Positions 34,944 to 43,371 of a stretch of 64,000 bases of DNA are shown piece after piece. Location of the stretch: contig DYEC01000004.1 in NCBI GenBank assembly GCA_020725865.1, forward strand, positions 1-64,000, read 5' to 3'. Below the pieces are notes generated by a model. The model worked only from the letters and a program-made list of their open reading frames with translations, ran no database searches and was not told where the DNA came from. Position 1 is the stretch's first letter. Each line of letters begins with the position of its first letter. Origin of the DNA: Anaerolinea sp. (GTDB lineage: Bacteria; Chloroflexota; Anaerolineae; Anaerolineales; Anaerolineaceae). A program made the translations under genes and the position numbers.

Positions 34944-35621
34944 ATGGGTAAGAAAATTCAATGGGTATTGGTGATTGGCGGAATCGTTGCCATTTTATTG
35001 ATTATGCTAGTTGTATTGCCGTACATCCTAATGCAAATTATCGATTCTGCAACTGCTCGCGCGATTGCGCCATTTGAACGGGCTGACCAGGAACTGCGCA
35101 CTCAGGTTGCCCAGATATTAAACCCAACCCCGACGATTATCCCCGATCCAGTCACAATTATTCATGAAGTGCGTTCGTTGGCGCGGTTGGAGACTATTCA
35201 ATATTCTGTGGAAAAAGTTATTACGGCAGAGAGTGGGCAGAATCAATTTGCCTTTTTGTTTGGAGATCGGTTATTGTTTATCGCGCATGGGTATGTGATC
35301 GCCGGGGTTGATCTTGGAAAATTGACCTCGGATGACCTGACATTAAAAGGGCAGGTGCTTTATGTCCGTCTACCGCAGCCAGAGATATTTGTAGCCACGC
35401 TGGATAATGAAAAGTCTTATGTGTATGACCGCGAAACTGGTTTGCTGACAAAAGGTAATGTAGATCTGGAAACAGAAGCCCGCAAAGTGGCCGAGAATGA
35501 AATCTATAAGGCAGCGTTGGATGATGGGATTTTGGAACAGGCGCGCGTTAATGCCGAAAATTATCTGGTGCGCTTGTTTAGAACTCTTGGATATAACGAG
35601 GTAGTCTTCGTACAACCCTGA
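34944..35621 (+). CDS. DUF4230-type membrane-anchored protein
   Basis: A 225-residue protein with one N-terminal span (WVLVIGGIVAILLIMLVVLPY) and an outer domain with RSLARLETIQYSVEKVITAE, FGDRLLFIAHGYVIAGVDL and LPQPEIFVATLDNEKSYVYD, as in DUF4230 proteins. Its function is unknown. ATG 34944 follows AAAGGAGG; the frame is open 11 codons upstream. It is divergent from the PhnD-like gene. Confidence 0.75.
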   Translation: MGKKIQWVLVIGGIVAILLIMLVVLPYILMQIIDSATARAIAPFERADQELRTQVAQILNPTPTIIPDPVTIIHEVRSLARLETIQYSVEKVITAESGQNQFAFLFGDRLLFIAHGYVIAGVDLGKLTSDDLTLKGQVLYVRLPQPEIFVATLDNEKSYVYDRETGLLTKGNVDLETEARKVAENEIYKAALDDGILEQARVNAENYLVRLFRTLGYNEVVFVQP

Positions 35622-35693
35622 CCAAACAAAGCATTATGTGAACAGAGTGGTAAAATAAGCTGGCTTGTAGTGAAGTGTTCAAGCGAGGTTGAT

Positions 35694-37415
35694 ATGTCCA
35701 AAGCCCTGAAAAAGCCACTCATTCGTTTTGTAAAACCCCGCGAAACCGTAGAGGTGCATCTTCCCGATGGACGCGTACTTTCCGGTCCGCGTGGCACTTC
35801 TCTCGAACACTTCTTAATGAAATTACCCGAAGCTCGCAATCCCCTAATCGTTGGCGGAATTGTTAATACGCAATTGAGAGAACTGACCTACCCGATTGAG
35901 TTAGATGTCCGTGTTCAACCTGTGACGATGAAAGATTCGGATGGAGCAAGAATTTACCGCCGTTCGCTCACGTTTCTTTTAGAGGCGGCTTTTGAAGCAT
36001 TGTTTCCGGACGTTGTTTTGTCGGTGGATCATTCAGTCTCTTCGGGGGGGTATTTTTGCAAAGTGCGCGGACGCCCGCCATTGAACCGCGAGGAACTTAA
36101 GCTACTGGAAAGGGCAATGCGTAATCTGGTTGCACAAGATTTGCCTTTCCAGAAAGATATTGTTCCGCTGGAAGAGGCAATGCAATATTTTGAGAAACGG
36201 GGTTATCAAGATAAAGTGCTACTGTTAAAGTACCGCCAAAAACCAACATTGGTTCTCTATAAATTGGGTGAACACCGGGATTATCATCATGGGTACATGG
36301 TACCTTCAACAGGTTATTTGCGCTGGTTTGATTTGAAACTTGCCGATGATGGGTTTATTGTCCGTTTTCCGCGGCGTCAGTTTGCTGACCAATTGTTGCC
36401 CCTGCCAGAATCAAAAACACTGTTCAGGACCTTTCGGCAGTATGGCGATTGGCTGGAGAAACTTGGCATTGATAATGTGGGTGCTTTGAATGAAGCCATT
36501 CACCAGAGTCGCATCCGCCAGATTATTCTAGTCTCTGAGGCTTTGCACGAGCAAAAAATTGCTGAGATTGCCCGTTCCATTGTTGCGCGTGCCAGTGAAG
36601 CGCGAGTCGTTCTCATTGCAGGTCCCTCTTCTTCCGGAAAGACTACATTTTCCCGAAGACTAACCATGCAATTGCTGGCACTAGGCGTATCGCCATTTGC
36701 GCTGGAGATGGATAACTATTTTATTGATCGGGATAAGACACCCCTTGATGAGGATGGCAAACCGGATTTTGAGGCTTTAGAGGCATTGGATACTGCTCTA
36801 TTGAGCGAACACATCCGGCGTTTAATCGCTGGTGAGGTGGTGAAATTACCGTTCTATAATTTCAAAACTGGCAAGCGGGAGCCGGGTGATACAGTTAAAC
36901 TGGAGAAAGGTCAGATTATTATTGCTGAGGGGATCCATGGCTTAAACCCTCACCTGTTGCCCGATATTCCGCGAGAAACGACTTTTCGGATATATATTTC
37001 TGCATTGACACAATTGAACCTGGATCGGCACAATCGTATCTCGACAACTGATACACGCCTAATCCGGCGTATTGTCCGCGATATGCGCGAGCGTGGATAT
37101 ACTGCCCAACAGACAATTTCCCGTTGGGAATCGGTAAGGCGGGGTGAGAGAAGGCATATTTTTCCTTATCAGGATAATGCTGATGAAATGTTCAACTCAG
37201 CGCTGGTGTATGAGCTATCCGCCTTAAGACCGCTAGCTGAGCCTTTGCTAAGACAGGTGCCGTATGGTTCTCCGGAGTATATCGAAGCCAAGAGATTGCT
37301 GGCTTTTCTGGAATGGTTTTTACCCCTTGAAAATGTTGATTTTATTCCGAACAACTCCATCTTGCGCGAGTTTATTGGTGGTTCCATCCTGGCAGATTTT
37401 AAGATTTGGAAGTAG
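35694..37415 (+). CDS. TGS-domain uridine kinase-like protein
   Basis: A 573-residue protein of the uridine kinase/phosphoribulokinase type with an N-terminal threonyl-tRNA synthetase-like TGS region (VEVHLPDGRVLSGPRGTSLEHFL) and a ThrRS second-domain-like part (DHSVSSGGYFCKV, GEHRDYHHGYMVP). The kinase half has Walker A GPSSSGKTTFSRR (about 306-318), the Asp in LEMDNYFIDRD and AEGIHGLNP. The combination is widespread but its substrate is unproven. ATG 35694 follows GCGAGG; a GTG at 35670 is an alternative. A terminator follows directly. Confidence 0.82.
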   Translation: MSKALKKPLIRFVKPRETVEVHLPDGRVLSGPRGTSLEHFLMKLPEARNPLIVGGIVNTQLRELTYPIELDVRVQPVTMKDSDGARIYRRSLTFLLEAAFEALFPDVVLSVDHSVSSGGYFCKVRGRPPLNREELKLLERAMRNLVAQDLPFQKDIVPLEEAMQYFEKRGYQDKVLLLKYRQKPTLVLYKLGEHRDYHHGYMVPSTGYLRWFDLKLADDGFIVRFPRRQFADQLLPLPESKTLFRTFRQYGDWLEKLGIDNVGALNEAIHQSRIRQIILVSEALHEQKIAEIARSIVARASEARVVLIAGPSSSGKTTFSRRLTMQLLALGVSPFALEMDNYFIDRDKTPLDEDGKPDFEALEALDTALLSEHIRRLIAGEVVKLPFYNFKTGKREPGDTVKLEKGQIIIAEGIHGLNPHLLPDIPRETTFRIYISALTQLNLDRHNRISTTDTRLIRRIVRDMRERGYTAQQTISRWESVRRGERRHIFPYQDNADEMFNSALVYELSALRPLAEPLLRQVPYGSPEYIEAKRLLAFLEWFLPLENVDFIPNNSILREFIGGSILADFKIWK

Positions 37416-37422
37416 GTGTAAT

Positions 37423-37464
37423 AAAAAAGCCCCACCGACTTTCAGGACGGTGGGGCTTTTTGTT
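37423..37464 (+). terminator. Bidirectional terminator
   Basis: AAAAAGCCCCACCG and CGGTGGGGCTTTTT form a perfect stem around ACTTTCAGGA. A and T runs on both flanks let it serve the kinase gene on the plus strand and the LysN-like gene on the minus strand. Confidence 0.95.
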
Positions 37465-37469
37465 TAAAA

Positions 37470-38723
37470 TTACATATACTGCTTTATTACCTGGCTAAGG
37501 CGCGCAATTCCTTCATTGATCTTCTCTGGTTTTGCATTAGAAAAGTTCAAGCGCATTGTATTTTCGCCACCGCCGCAAGGAAAGAATGACTCTCCCGGAA
37601 CGAAGGCGACTTTTTGCCTTACAGCCTCTTCAAGGATTTTGGTTGTATTTAGACCCTCAGGCAAAGTTACCCAAAGGAACAATCCGCCTTGAGGATGTGT
37701 CCAGTGAACACCTTGCGGCATGTGCTCTTCCAGTGTTTCAATCATAACATCCCTGCGCTGACGATAGCATTCACGGATTACTTTTACATGGCGGTCGAGG
37801 AATCCTCCTTTACCAACTTCATAGGCGACCATTTGATTAAATGTCGCTGTATGCAGGTCCACCCCTTGTTTAGCCTGAACCAGTTTAGAAATCACCTGCG
37901 TGGGAGCGACTACCCATGCCAGCCGAACGCCGGGTGCCAGAATTTTGGAGAAGGTGCTTAAGTAGATTACGTTTCCCGAGTAGGCACCCGGGTCTTTGCG
38001 ATACTGACTGTCCAGTACAACAACAGACGGAATATGTTTTCCTTCAAAACGGAGCTGTCCATACGGATCATCTTCAATGATGGGAACACCAAAACGATCC
38101 GCTAGTTTTACTAGTTGTTTGCGGCGTTCAAGAGTCAGTGTTGTTCCGGTGGGATTTTGGAAGTTTGGCAGTACATAAATAAACTTGGGACCCAAACGAA
38201 GTGATTCCTCCAGCGCTGAGGTAATCATTCCATGATCATCAGAGGGCACTGCGACATACTCTGCCCCGTAAGCATTCCAGGCTTGCAATGCACCCAGATA
38301 GGTGGGTGATTCAACGAGGATGCGGTCGCCCCGATTGATGAAAATCTTACCCAGAAGGTCCAACGCCTGTTGAGAACCCGAGGTGATCAGGATATTATCG
38401 GCGCTTACATGCATGCCATAAGCAGCATTATGACGTGCGATCATTTCTCGCAATGGCAGGTACCCTTCTGTTGCGCCGTACTGCAGTGCTTCAGCTCCGC
38501 GCTCTTGCAAGACCCGATTGCAGGCTGCCCGGAATTCTTCAATTGGAAAAACTTCTGGCGCAGGCATCCCTCCTGCAAAGGAAATTACATCTGGTTGTTG
38601 GGTGAGCTTTAGCAGTTCGCGTATGGCTGAACTTTTCATACGTAGGGTGCGCTGTGCATAACGGTGTTCCCAAGGTGTTTGCATTCTGGCTCCTGTACAT
38701 ACAGTATGGTTTTTATCGGACAT
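37470..38723 (-). CDS. lysN: LysN-like 2-aminoadipate aminotransferase
   Basis: A 417-residue fold-type I PLP aminotransferase: SSAIRELLKLTQQPDVISFAGG, ALQYGATEGYLPLRE, ITSGSQQALDLLGKIF, LPNFQNPTG, the PLP lysine in STFSKILAPGVRLAW, and QAKQGVDLHT. These match the Thermus LysN type, which converts 2-oxoadipate to aminoadipate, the step not encoded in the lys operon. Relatives also use branched-chain or aromatic substrates, so specificity is inferred. ATG 38723 follows AGAGGGAAG; the frame runs on upstream into a hairpin. It lies downstream of glyA-gcvT. Confidence 0.8.
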   Translation of the reverse strand: MSDKNHTVCTGARMQTPWEHRYAQRTLRMKSSAIRELLKLTQQPDVISFAGGMPAPEVFPIEEFRAACNRVLQERGAEALQYGATEGYLPLREMIARHNAAYGMHVSADNILITSGSQQALDLLGKIFINRGDRILVESPTYLGALQAWNAYGAEYVAVPSDDHGMITSALEESLRLGPKFIYVLPNFQNPTGTTLTLERRKQLVKLADRFGVPIIEDDPYGQLRFEGKHIPSVVVLDSQYRKDPGAYSGNVIYLSTFSKILAPGVRLAWVVAPTQVISKLVQAKQGVDLHTATFNQMVAYEVGKGGFLDRHVKVIRECYRQRRDVMIETLEEHMPQGVHWTHPQGGLFLWVTLPEGLNTTKILEEAVRQKVAFVPGESFFPCGGGENTMRLNFSNAKPEKINEGIARLSQVIKQYM

Positions 38724-38747
38724 CTTACTTCCCTCTGGTTTAAGATA

Positions 38748-38777
38748 CGACTGTGGGTGCATTTACACCCACAGTCG
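38748..38777 (-). other. Perfect 12-bp hairpin between glyA-gcvT and lysN
   Basis: CGACTGTGGGTG (38748-38759) and CACCCACAGTCG (38766-38777) pair perfectly around a 6-nt loop. There is no T tract on either side, so it is a poor intrinsic terminator; a processing site, RNA stabiliser or protein-binding site is as likely. It lies 6 bp after the glyA-gcvT stop. Confidence 0.7.
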
Positions 38778-38782
38778 CTGGT

Positions 38783-41700
38783 TTAACCTGCTTTGGGAAA
38801 ACGGCTGATAATTATCGCCGGTGTGGGAAGCGTAACGCGGTCTCCTATTTGAAGTTCAGCTGGCATTTTTCCTGTGGCTTTGGGCGCACCTTGATAGATG
38901 AAGATGGGGGTACCCTCCTCAGACGATTTGATTTCGACAAAAGCCTGTCCAGTCAGGTAACCTTCAGCGTCAATGGCACAACTGGTCACCACACCGATCA
39001 CGCGCCCTTTGTGGTCTAAGACGGGATCGCCAAGGTGTGCCATGCGGACACCTTTTTCAGTGAAGCGGAAGCGCACTAAGATTCCCTGACGGGATGCCTC
39101 GCGTTTCAGGTAGGCATCGCGTCCGATAAACCATGGTTTATAGGTTTTGACATATGAGCCAAAACCAGCTTCGGCGACACCCAGGTTGAGCTGACCACCC
39201 ATCTCGTGACCATAGAGAGGTAAACCGGCTTCTGTACGCAGAGAATCGCGTGCGCCGAGACCGCAGGGCTTCAACCCCATCGGATCGCCCGCAGCCATTA
39301 ATGCCTTCCACAGCTCGGCTGCTTTATTCGGGTGGACAAACAGCTCGAAAGCCATTTTCTCACCAGTATAACCCGTGCGTGCCACAACTAGGTCAAACCC
39401 GCCAACGATTGCCTCGCAAAGCTCGGTGCGTTTTAGCTTCATAATTTTCTTGCGGTTGGCGGTGTCCACGCCAAGCGCCAGCAGAATATCACGGGATTTG
39501 GGACCTTGCAGTGCAATATCCACCCGCATATCCTCTTCCTCTTTCGGATCGCGCAAATTGCGTAAGGTTGCCTGTAGTCCATACGCACGCACCCAAGGAC
39601 GGTTGTTATCCACCAGCACTTTTCCCTGCAAAACGGCATTTAACCATGCCCAGTCTTTGTCGTCATTGGCAGCATTGACAACCACCAGATATTTATCCTT
39701 GCTGCGCCGATAGACCATTGTGTCATCAATCACGTTTGCGTCCGGATCCAGGAAGTGGGTATAACAGGATTCACCCACCTCCAGCGCTGCGATATCATTA
39801 CCGCACACACTGTCCAGAAATACCGCTGCATCAGCTCCTTCAATCTGGTAAACACCCATATGAGAAACGTCAAACAAGCCGGCTGCCTGACGTGTTGCTA
39901 AGTGTTCTTCCATGACAGAGCTATACCAGACCGGCATTTCCCAGCCGGCAAAGGGAATAATCTTGGCGCCTAGTTGTTTGTGGACGTCATAGAGCGGCGT
40001 ACGTTTCAGTTCACCTTCTTTTTCTTCCCAAGTAAATTTAGGCAAAGCCTCACCTAGGCCTTCTTCCGCCATTCCGATAAAGAAAGGTTTATATTTATCA
40101 ACAGGTTCGGTTGAAGCCATTTTACCTGCTTTAGGTTCACACTCAATAACGGTGATTGGGCCAGGAAGGCGGCGGGTGATGTCTTTATCAAAGGCAACAT
40201 ATCCATCAGAAAGATCAGAAAGCCATGCGAGCGTCAAAGCAGCATGTTCGCTTGGCACGGTGACCTGATATACATGGTCCTCTACACAAGTCAAAGTCGC
40301 GTTGATTGCACCTTTGGGTGTGTAAAGGCGGGTAGCTTGGCTTTCTCCAGGTTTCAGAATGCCAGCATTGCTACTGAAGACATAATTGACAAAATGACGA
40401 GTTCCTTTCCCGTTCAGTTCAAAGGTGACCGTCCCATTCTTTTGTCCGATTTGGTCATCAATGTAAAAGAAATGTGGATAACCGCTGCGCCTTACTTCAA
40501 AGTCAAAGCCGGCTTTCTCAGCAATTTCGCGTACTCGCAGTTTGGCATTTTCCAGCACATCAAAGTCAATCTTGGCACGTACAACTTCACCCTGGCGAGA
40601 GATGATAGAGTAGGGTTTGATGGCATACAAGACATCGGCGATGATGTCGGCAACTTTCACCATGTCCTCTTCTTTCAAACCGCGCTGGGTCACCCAGGGC
40701 GTGCCATAACGAATACCAGATGCAAAGAGCGCCGTCTTATCACCGGGAATGGTATTGCGATTAAGGACAATTCCGGCAATATCTAAAATGCGCGCAGCGA
40801 GGTCGCCAGAGAGTTTGGTCCCGTCCGGTCCGACGATGGTCTTACAATCCACATTGCCCAAATGGGTGTTTGTGCCACCATAGGGGATTCGTAATCCTCG
40901 TTTTTGCAATTGATCGGTGAGCACCTGACAATTTTTGATAATCTGATGTTGTAATTGTCTAAAAATTTCAGTCTTTGCCAGCTTGAAAGTGGTCGCCAGC
41001 GCAGCAAACACGTGAACATGTGGACCGCCTTGCTCGCCCGGGAAGACAGCGCGGTCTATCTTTTTCGCCAAATTTGCGTCTGTAGTGATGATACAGGCGG
41101 CACGCGGACCGCATAATGTTTTGTGAGTGGTGAAGGTGATTACATGGGCATGTCCAATTGGTGATGGAATGGCGCCTCCGGCGATCAGACCGGCAATATG
41201 CGAAACATCCGCCAGTAAAATTGCACCAACCGCGTCCGCAATGGCTCGGAAGCGTTCCCAATCAGGTGCCCAGGGATATGAAGAATAACCGGCAATGATC
41301 ATCTTGGGCTGGTGCTCTTTTGCCAGTGCTTCTACCGTATCATAATTAATTTGTTCGTTAGCCGGGTCAACGTTGTAATGCACAACTTTGTAGAGTTTCC
41401 CGGAGCGGTTGACGGAAGATCCATGGGTAAGATGCCCACCGTGTAGCAGATTCATGCCAAGAACTGTATCACCCGGATTGATAAGCTGATATACTGCGTT
41501 GTTAGCTGGCGCACCTGACAGAGGTTGAACATTTACATAGAGTTGGTCGGGTGATACCGCTGGGGTGGAAAATGCCTCTGCGCAGCGGCGACGTGCCAGC
41601 GCCTCCACAATGTCGGCATATTCCACGCCTTTGTAGTAGCGCGGATCAGAGTAGCGCCGATAATAAGCAAGCCGTGCTGGATAATCCAGAATTTCCTCTT

Positions 41701-41911
41701 CGGTCATCCAGCGGGTTTCTTCATCAGGGTATCCTTCCGCATACAGGTTCTGGAAGGCTGAAGCGAGTGATTCGCGCACTGCCAGTGGAGCGGTGCTTTC
41801 ACTGGGAATCAAAATAAGCTTTCGGTACTGGCGTTCCAGCTCGAGCTGTGAAAGCCGGTAAACCTCCGGGTCAATATCAGATAGAGAGCCGCGGACAAGA
41901 TAGTCGGACAT
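38783..41911 (-). CDS. Serine hydroxymethyltransferase-aminomethyltransferase fusion (GlyA-GcvT)
   Basis: A 1042-residue fusion. Residues ~1-470 are a PLP serine hydroxymethyltransferase (LILIPSESTAPLAVRE, LSGAPANNAVY, PLP Lys264 in TTHKTLCGPR). Residues ~475-595 form an unfamiliar beta-rich insert. Residues ~635-1042 are the glycine cleavage T protein (PFAGWEMPVWYSS, LFDVSHMG, ARTGYTGE, GLGARDSLRTEAGLPLYGHE). Both use tetrahydrofolate one-carbon units, so the fusion couples serine-glycine exchange with glycine cleavage. There is also an insertion near residues 64-90 of the GlyA part. ATG 41911 follows AAGGAG; no gcvH or gcvP is nearby. Confidence 0.92.
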   Translation of the reverse strand: MSDYLVRGSLSDIDPEVYRLSQLELERQYRKLILIPSESTAPLAVRESLASAFQNLYAEGYPDEETRWMTEEEILDYPARLAYYRRYSDPRYYKGVEYADIVEALARRRCAEAFSTPAVSPDQLYVNVQPLSGAPANNAVYQLINPGDTVLGMNLLHGGHLTHGSSVNRSGKLYKVVHYNVDPANEQINYDTVEALAKEHQPKMIIAGYSSYPWAPDWERFRAIADAVGAILLADVSHIAGLIAGGAIPSPIGHAHVITFTTHKTLCGPRAACIITTDANLAKKIDRAVFPGEQGGPHVHVFAALATTFKLAKTEIFRQLQHQIIKNCQVLTDQLQKRGLRIPYGGTNTHLGNVDCKTIVGPDGTKLSGDLAARILDIAGIVLNRNTIPGDKTALFASGIRYGTPWVTQRGLKEEDMVKVADIIADVLYAIKPYSIISRQGEVVRAKIDFDVLENAKLRVREIAEKAGFDFEVRRSGYPHFFYIDDQIGQKNGTVTFELNGKGTRHFVNYVFSSNAGILKPGESQATRLYTPKGAINATLTCVEDHVYQVTVPSEHAALTLAWLSDLSDGYVAFDKDITRRLPGPITVIECEPKAGKMASTEPVDKYKPFFIGMAEEGLGEALPKFTWEEKEGELKRTPLYDVHKQLGAKIIPFAGWEMPVWYSSVMEEHLATRQAAGLFDVSHMGVYQIEGADAAVFLDSVCGNDIAALEVGESCYTHFLDPDANVIDDTMVYRRSKDKYLVVVNAANDDKDWAWLNAVLQGKVLVDNNRPWVRAYGLQATLRNLRDPKEEEDMRVDIALQGPKSRDILLALGVDTANRKKIMKLKRTELCEAIVGGFDLVVARTGYTGEKMAFELFVHPNKAAELWKALMAAGDPMGLKPCGLGARDSLRTEAGLPLYGHEMGGQLNLGVAEAGFGSYVKTYKPWFIGRDAYLKREASRQGILVRFRFTEKGVRMAHLGDPVLDHKGRVIGVVTSCAIDAEGYLTGQAFVEIKSSEEGTPIFIYQGAPKATGKMPAELQIGDRVTLPTPAIIISRFPKAG

Positions 41912-41956
41912 ATTTTGCTCCTTGGTAAACAAAATCGGGCTGTAAAATAAAAATAA

Positions 41957-42013
41957 CCATGCAAGCCTTACTGAAAAGGCGGAACATTGAAGTACTGTCA
42001 TCCAATTGCATGG
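41957..42013 (-). ncRNA. Three-way-junction leader RNA of glyA-gcvT
   Basis: Read on the minus strand from the predicted start (~42014): P1 CCATGCAA (42013-42006) with TTGCATGG (41964-41957); P2 TTGGA/TTCAA (starting 42005); P3 GCCTT/AAGGC (41980-41965). P1-P2 and P3-P1 abut without linkers. A U-rich stretch (TTATTTTTATTTT) follows P1. It does not look like the glycine or THF riboswitches I know. Confidence 0.5.
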
Positions 42014-42020
42014 CATTTAT

Positions 42021-42049
42021 ATTGTAGCCCTGTAAAGGGTTAAGGTCAA
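42021..42049 (-). promoter_or_regulatory. glyA-gcvT promoter
   Basis: On the minus strand: -35 TTGACC (42049-42044), 17-bp spacer, -10 TACAAT (42026-42021). The predicted start falls at the base of the P1 stem of the leader RNA, ~100 nt before the coding region. Confidence 0.8.
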
Positions 42050-42140
42050 GATTTTTTGGTTAGGGGTGGACTCCAATTGATATGAGATGCCTGTGTTGAA
42101 GTGAGAGACAAATCATAATTGCCCAACTGTTTTACTTTGA

Positions 42141-42168
42141 TTTGCGGTGAAACTTTGTAAGCTATAAT
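42141..42168 (+). promoter_or_regulatory. Promoter of the M29 aminopeptidase gene
   Basis: -35 TTTGCG (42141-42146), 16-bp spacer, -10 TATAAT (42163-42168), with an ~75-nt leader to the ATG at 42250. The rest of the 338-bp gap between the divergent genes (41912-42249) holds the glyA-gcvT leader and promoter; I see nothing else in it. Confidence 0.6.
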
Positions 42169-42249
42169 TACTTTGCCTGAAGAAAAATATATTTTGACAG
42201 GGTAGAGCAACAAAAACAAAACTATCCCCTTTACTGCTGAAAGGAAAAA

Positions 42250-43362
42250 ATGGACATACGAATTGAGAAACTGGCTGATTTACTGGTTAATTATTCGGTT
42301 GAGGTAAGACCCGAACAGAAAGTCTTGATTCGGGGAGAGAGTCTGGCAGAGCCCCTGATCAAAGCGGTTTATCGCGAGGTTCTTCAAGCTGGCGGTTATC
42401 CGTTTGTGTTGGTTGAATTGCCTGGGATGGAGGAACTGTTTTACCGTCATGCTTCTGATCAGCAACTTCAATTTGTACCACCTCCGGTGAAGCTTTTGTA
42501 TGAAACGTACGATGTTCAGATTTCCATAATGGGTGTCTCGAACACAAAAGCTCTCAGCCGAGTTGACCCGCGTAAAACCGTGTTGCGCCAACAGGCGTAT
42601 CGGGATCTCATGAAAACAATTTTATCGAGAGCGGCGAAAAAAGAACTGCACTGGACGGTGACCCTATTCCCCAACAACGCGGCAGCTCAAGATGCAGAAA
42701 TGGGTCTGATGGAGTATGAAGATTTTGTTTACAATGCGTGCATGCCGGATTTTGATGACCCTGTTGGTTACTGGCGAGGGGTCTCAAAAAAACAGCGGAA
42801 GATCATTGAATGGTTGAAGGATAAACACGAGGTTCGGGTGATTGCTCCGGAAACTGATTTACGTTTGAGTATTGCCGGACGCACTTTTATTAATTGTGAC
42901 TGTCACGAGAATGTGCCGGATGGTGAGATATTTACTGGTCCTGTTGAGGATAGTGTTGAAGGACAGGTGTATTTTTCATATCCAGCGATTTATGGCGGTC
43001 GGGAAGTTACGGGTGTGCGTTTGTGGTTTGAAAAGGGGCGCGTGGTCAAGGCAACTGCAGAAAAGAATGAGGAATTTTTGCTTGCAACTCTAGATACTGA
43101 TGAGGGATCGCGTTATGTTGGGGAGTTTGCAATTGGAACGAATGCTGGTATCACCCAGTTCACGCGCGAGATTCTCTTTGATGAAAAGATTGCCGGCAGT
43201 TTTCACATAGCTTTGGGCGCAGGTTATCCTGAAAGTGGAAGCAAGAATGAATCTTCTGTTCATTGGGATATGATTTGTGACTTGCGGCAAGGCGGAGAGA
43301 TTTGGGTAGATGATGTGCTGTTATATAAAAATGGTGGGTTTGTATTAGACTTTGGAGATTGA
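42250..43362 (+). CDS. M29-family (AmpS-like) aminopeptidase
   Basis: A 370-residue metallopeptidase of the thermophilic aminopeptidase (M29) family. Seen: VRPEQKVLIRGE at the N-terminus, FINCDCHENVPDGEIFTGP (metal-ligand Glu), YVGEFAIGTN (Glu), and SSVHWDMICDL (His, Asp). It removes N-terminal residues from peptides in the cytoplasm using two metal ions. AAAGGAAAAA precedes the ATG. The membrane subtilase follows after 9 bp, so the two peptidases are probably cotranscribed. Confidence 0.9.
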   Translation: MDIRIEKLADLLVNYSVEVRPEQKVLIRGESLAEPLIKAVYREVLQAGGYPFVLVELPGMEELFYRHASDQQLQFVPPPVKLLYETYDVQISIMGVSNTKALSRVDPRKTVLRQQAYRDLMKTILSRAAKKELHWTVTLFPNNAAAQDAEMGLMEYEDFVYNACMPDFDDPVGYWRGVSKKQRKIIEWLKDKHEVRVIAPETDLRLSIAGRTFINCDCHENVPDGEIFTGPVEDSVEGQVYFSYPAIYGGREVTGVRLWFEKGRVVKATAEKNEEFLLATLDTDEGSRYVGEFAIGTNAGITQFTREILFDEKIAGSFHIALGAGYPESGSKNESSVHWDMICDLRQGGEIWVDDVLLYKNGGFVLDFGD

Positions 43363-43371
43363 GCAAGCCTG

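Noticed and set aside
41957-42013. Glycine riboswitch before glyA-gcvT
   Set aside because: No tandem glycine aptamer core is present and the element is far too short.
41912-42016. 35-residue N-terminal extension of GlyA-GcvT
   Set aside because: It would cover the leader RNA and the AAGGAG site; homology starts at 41911.
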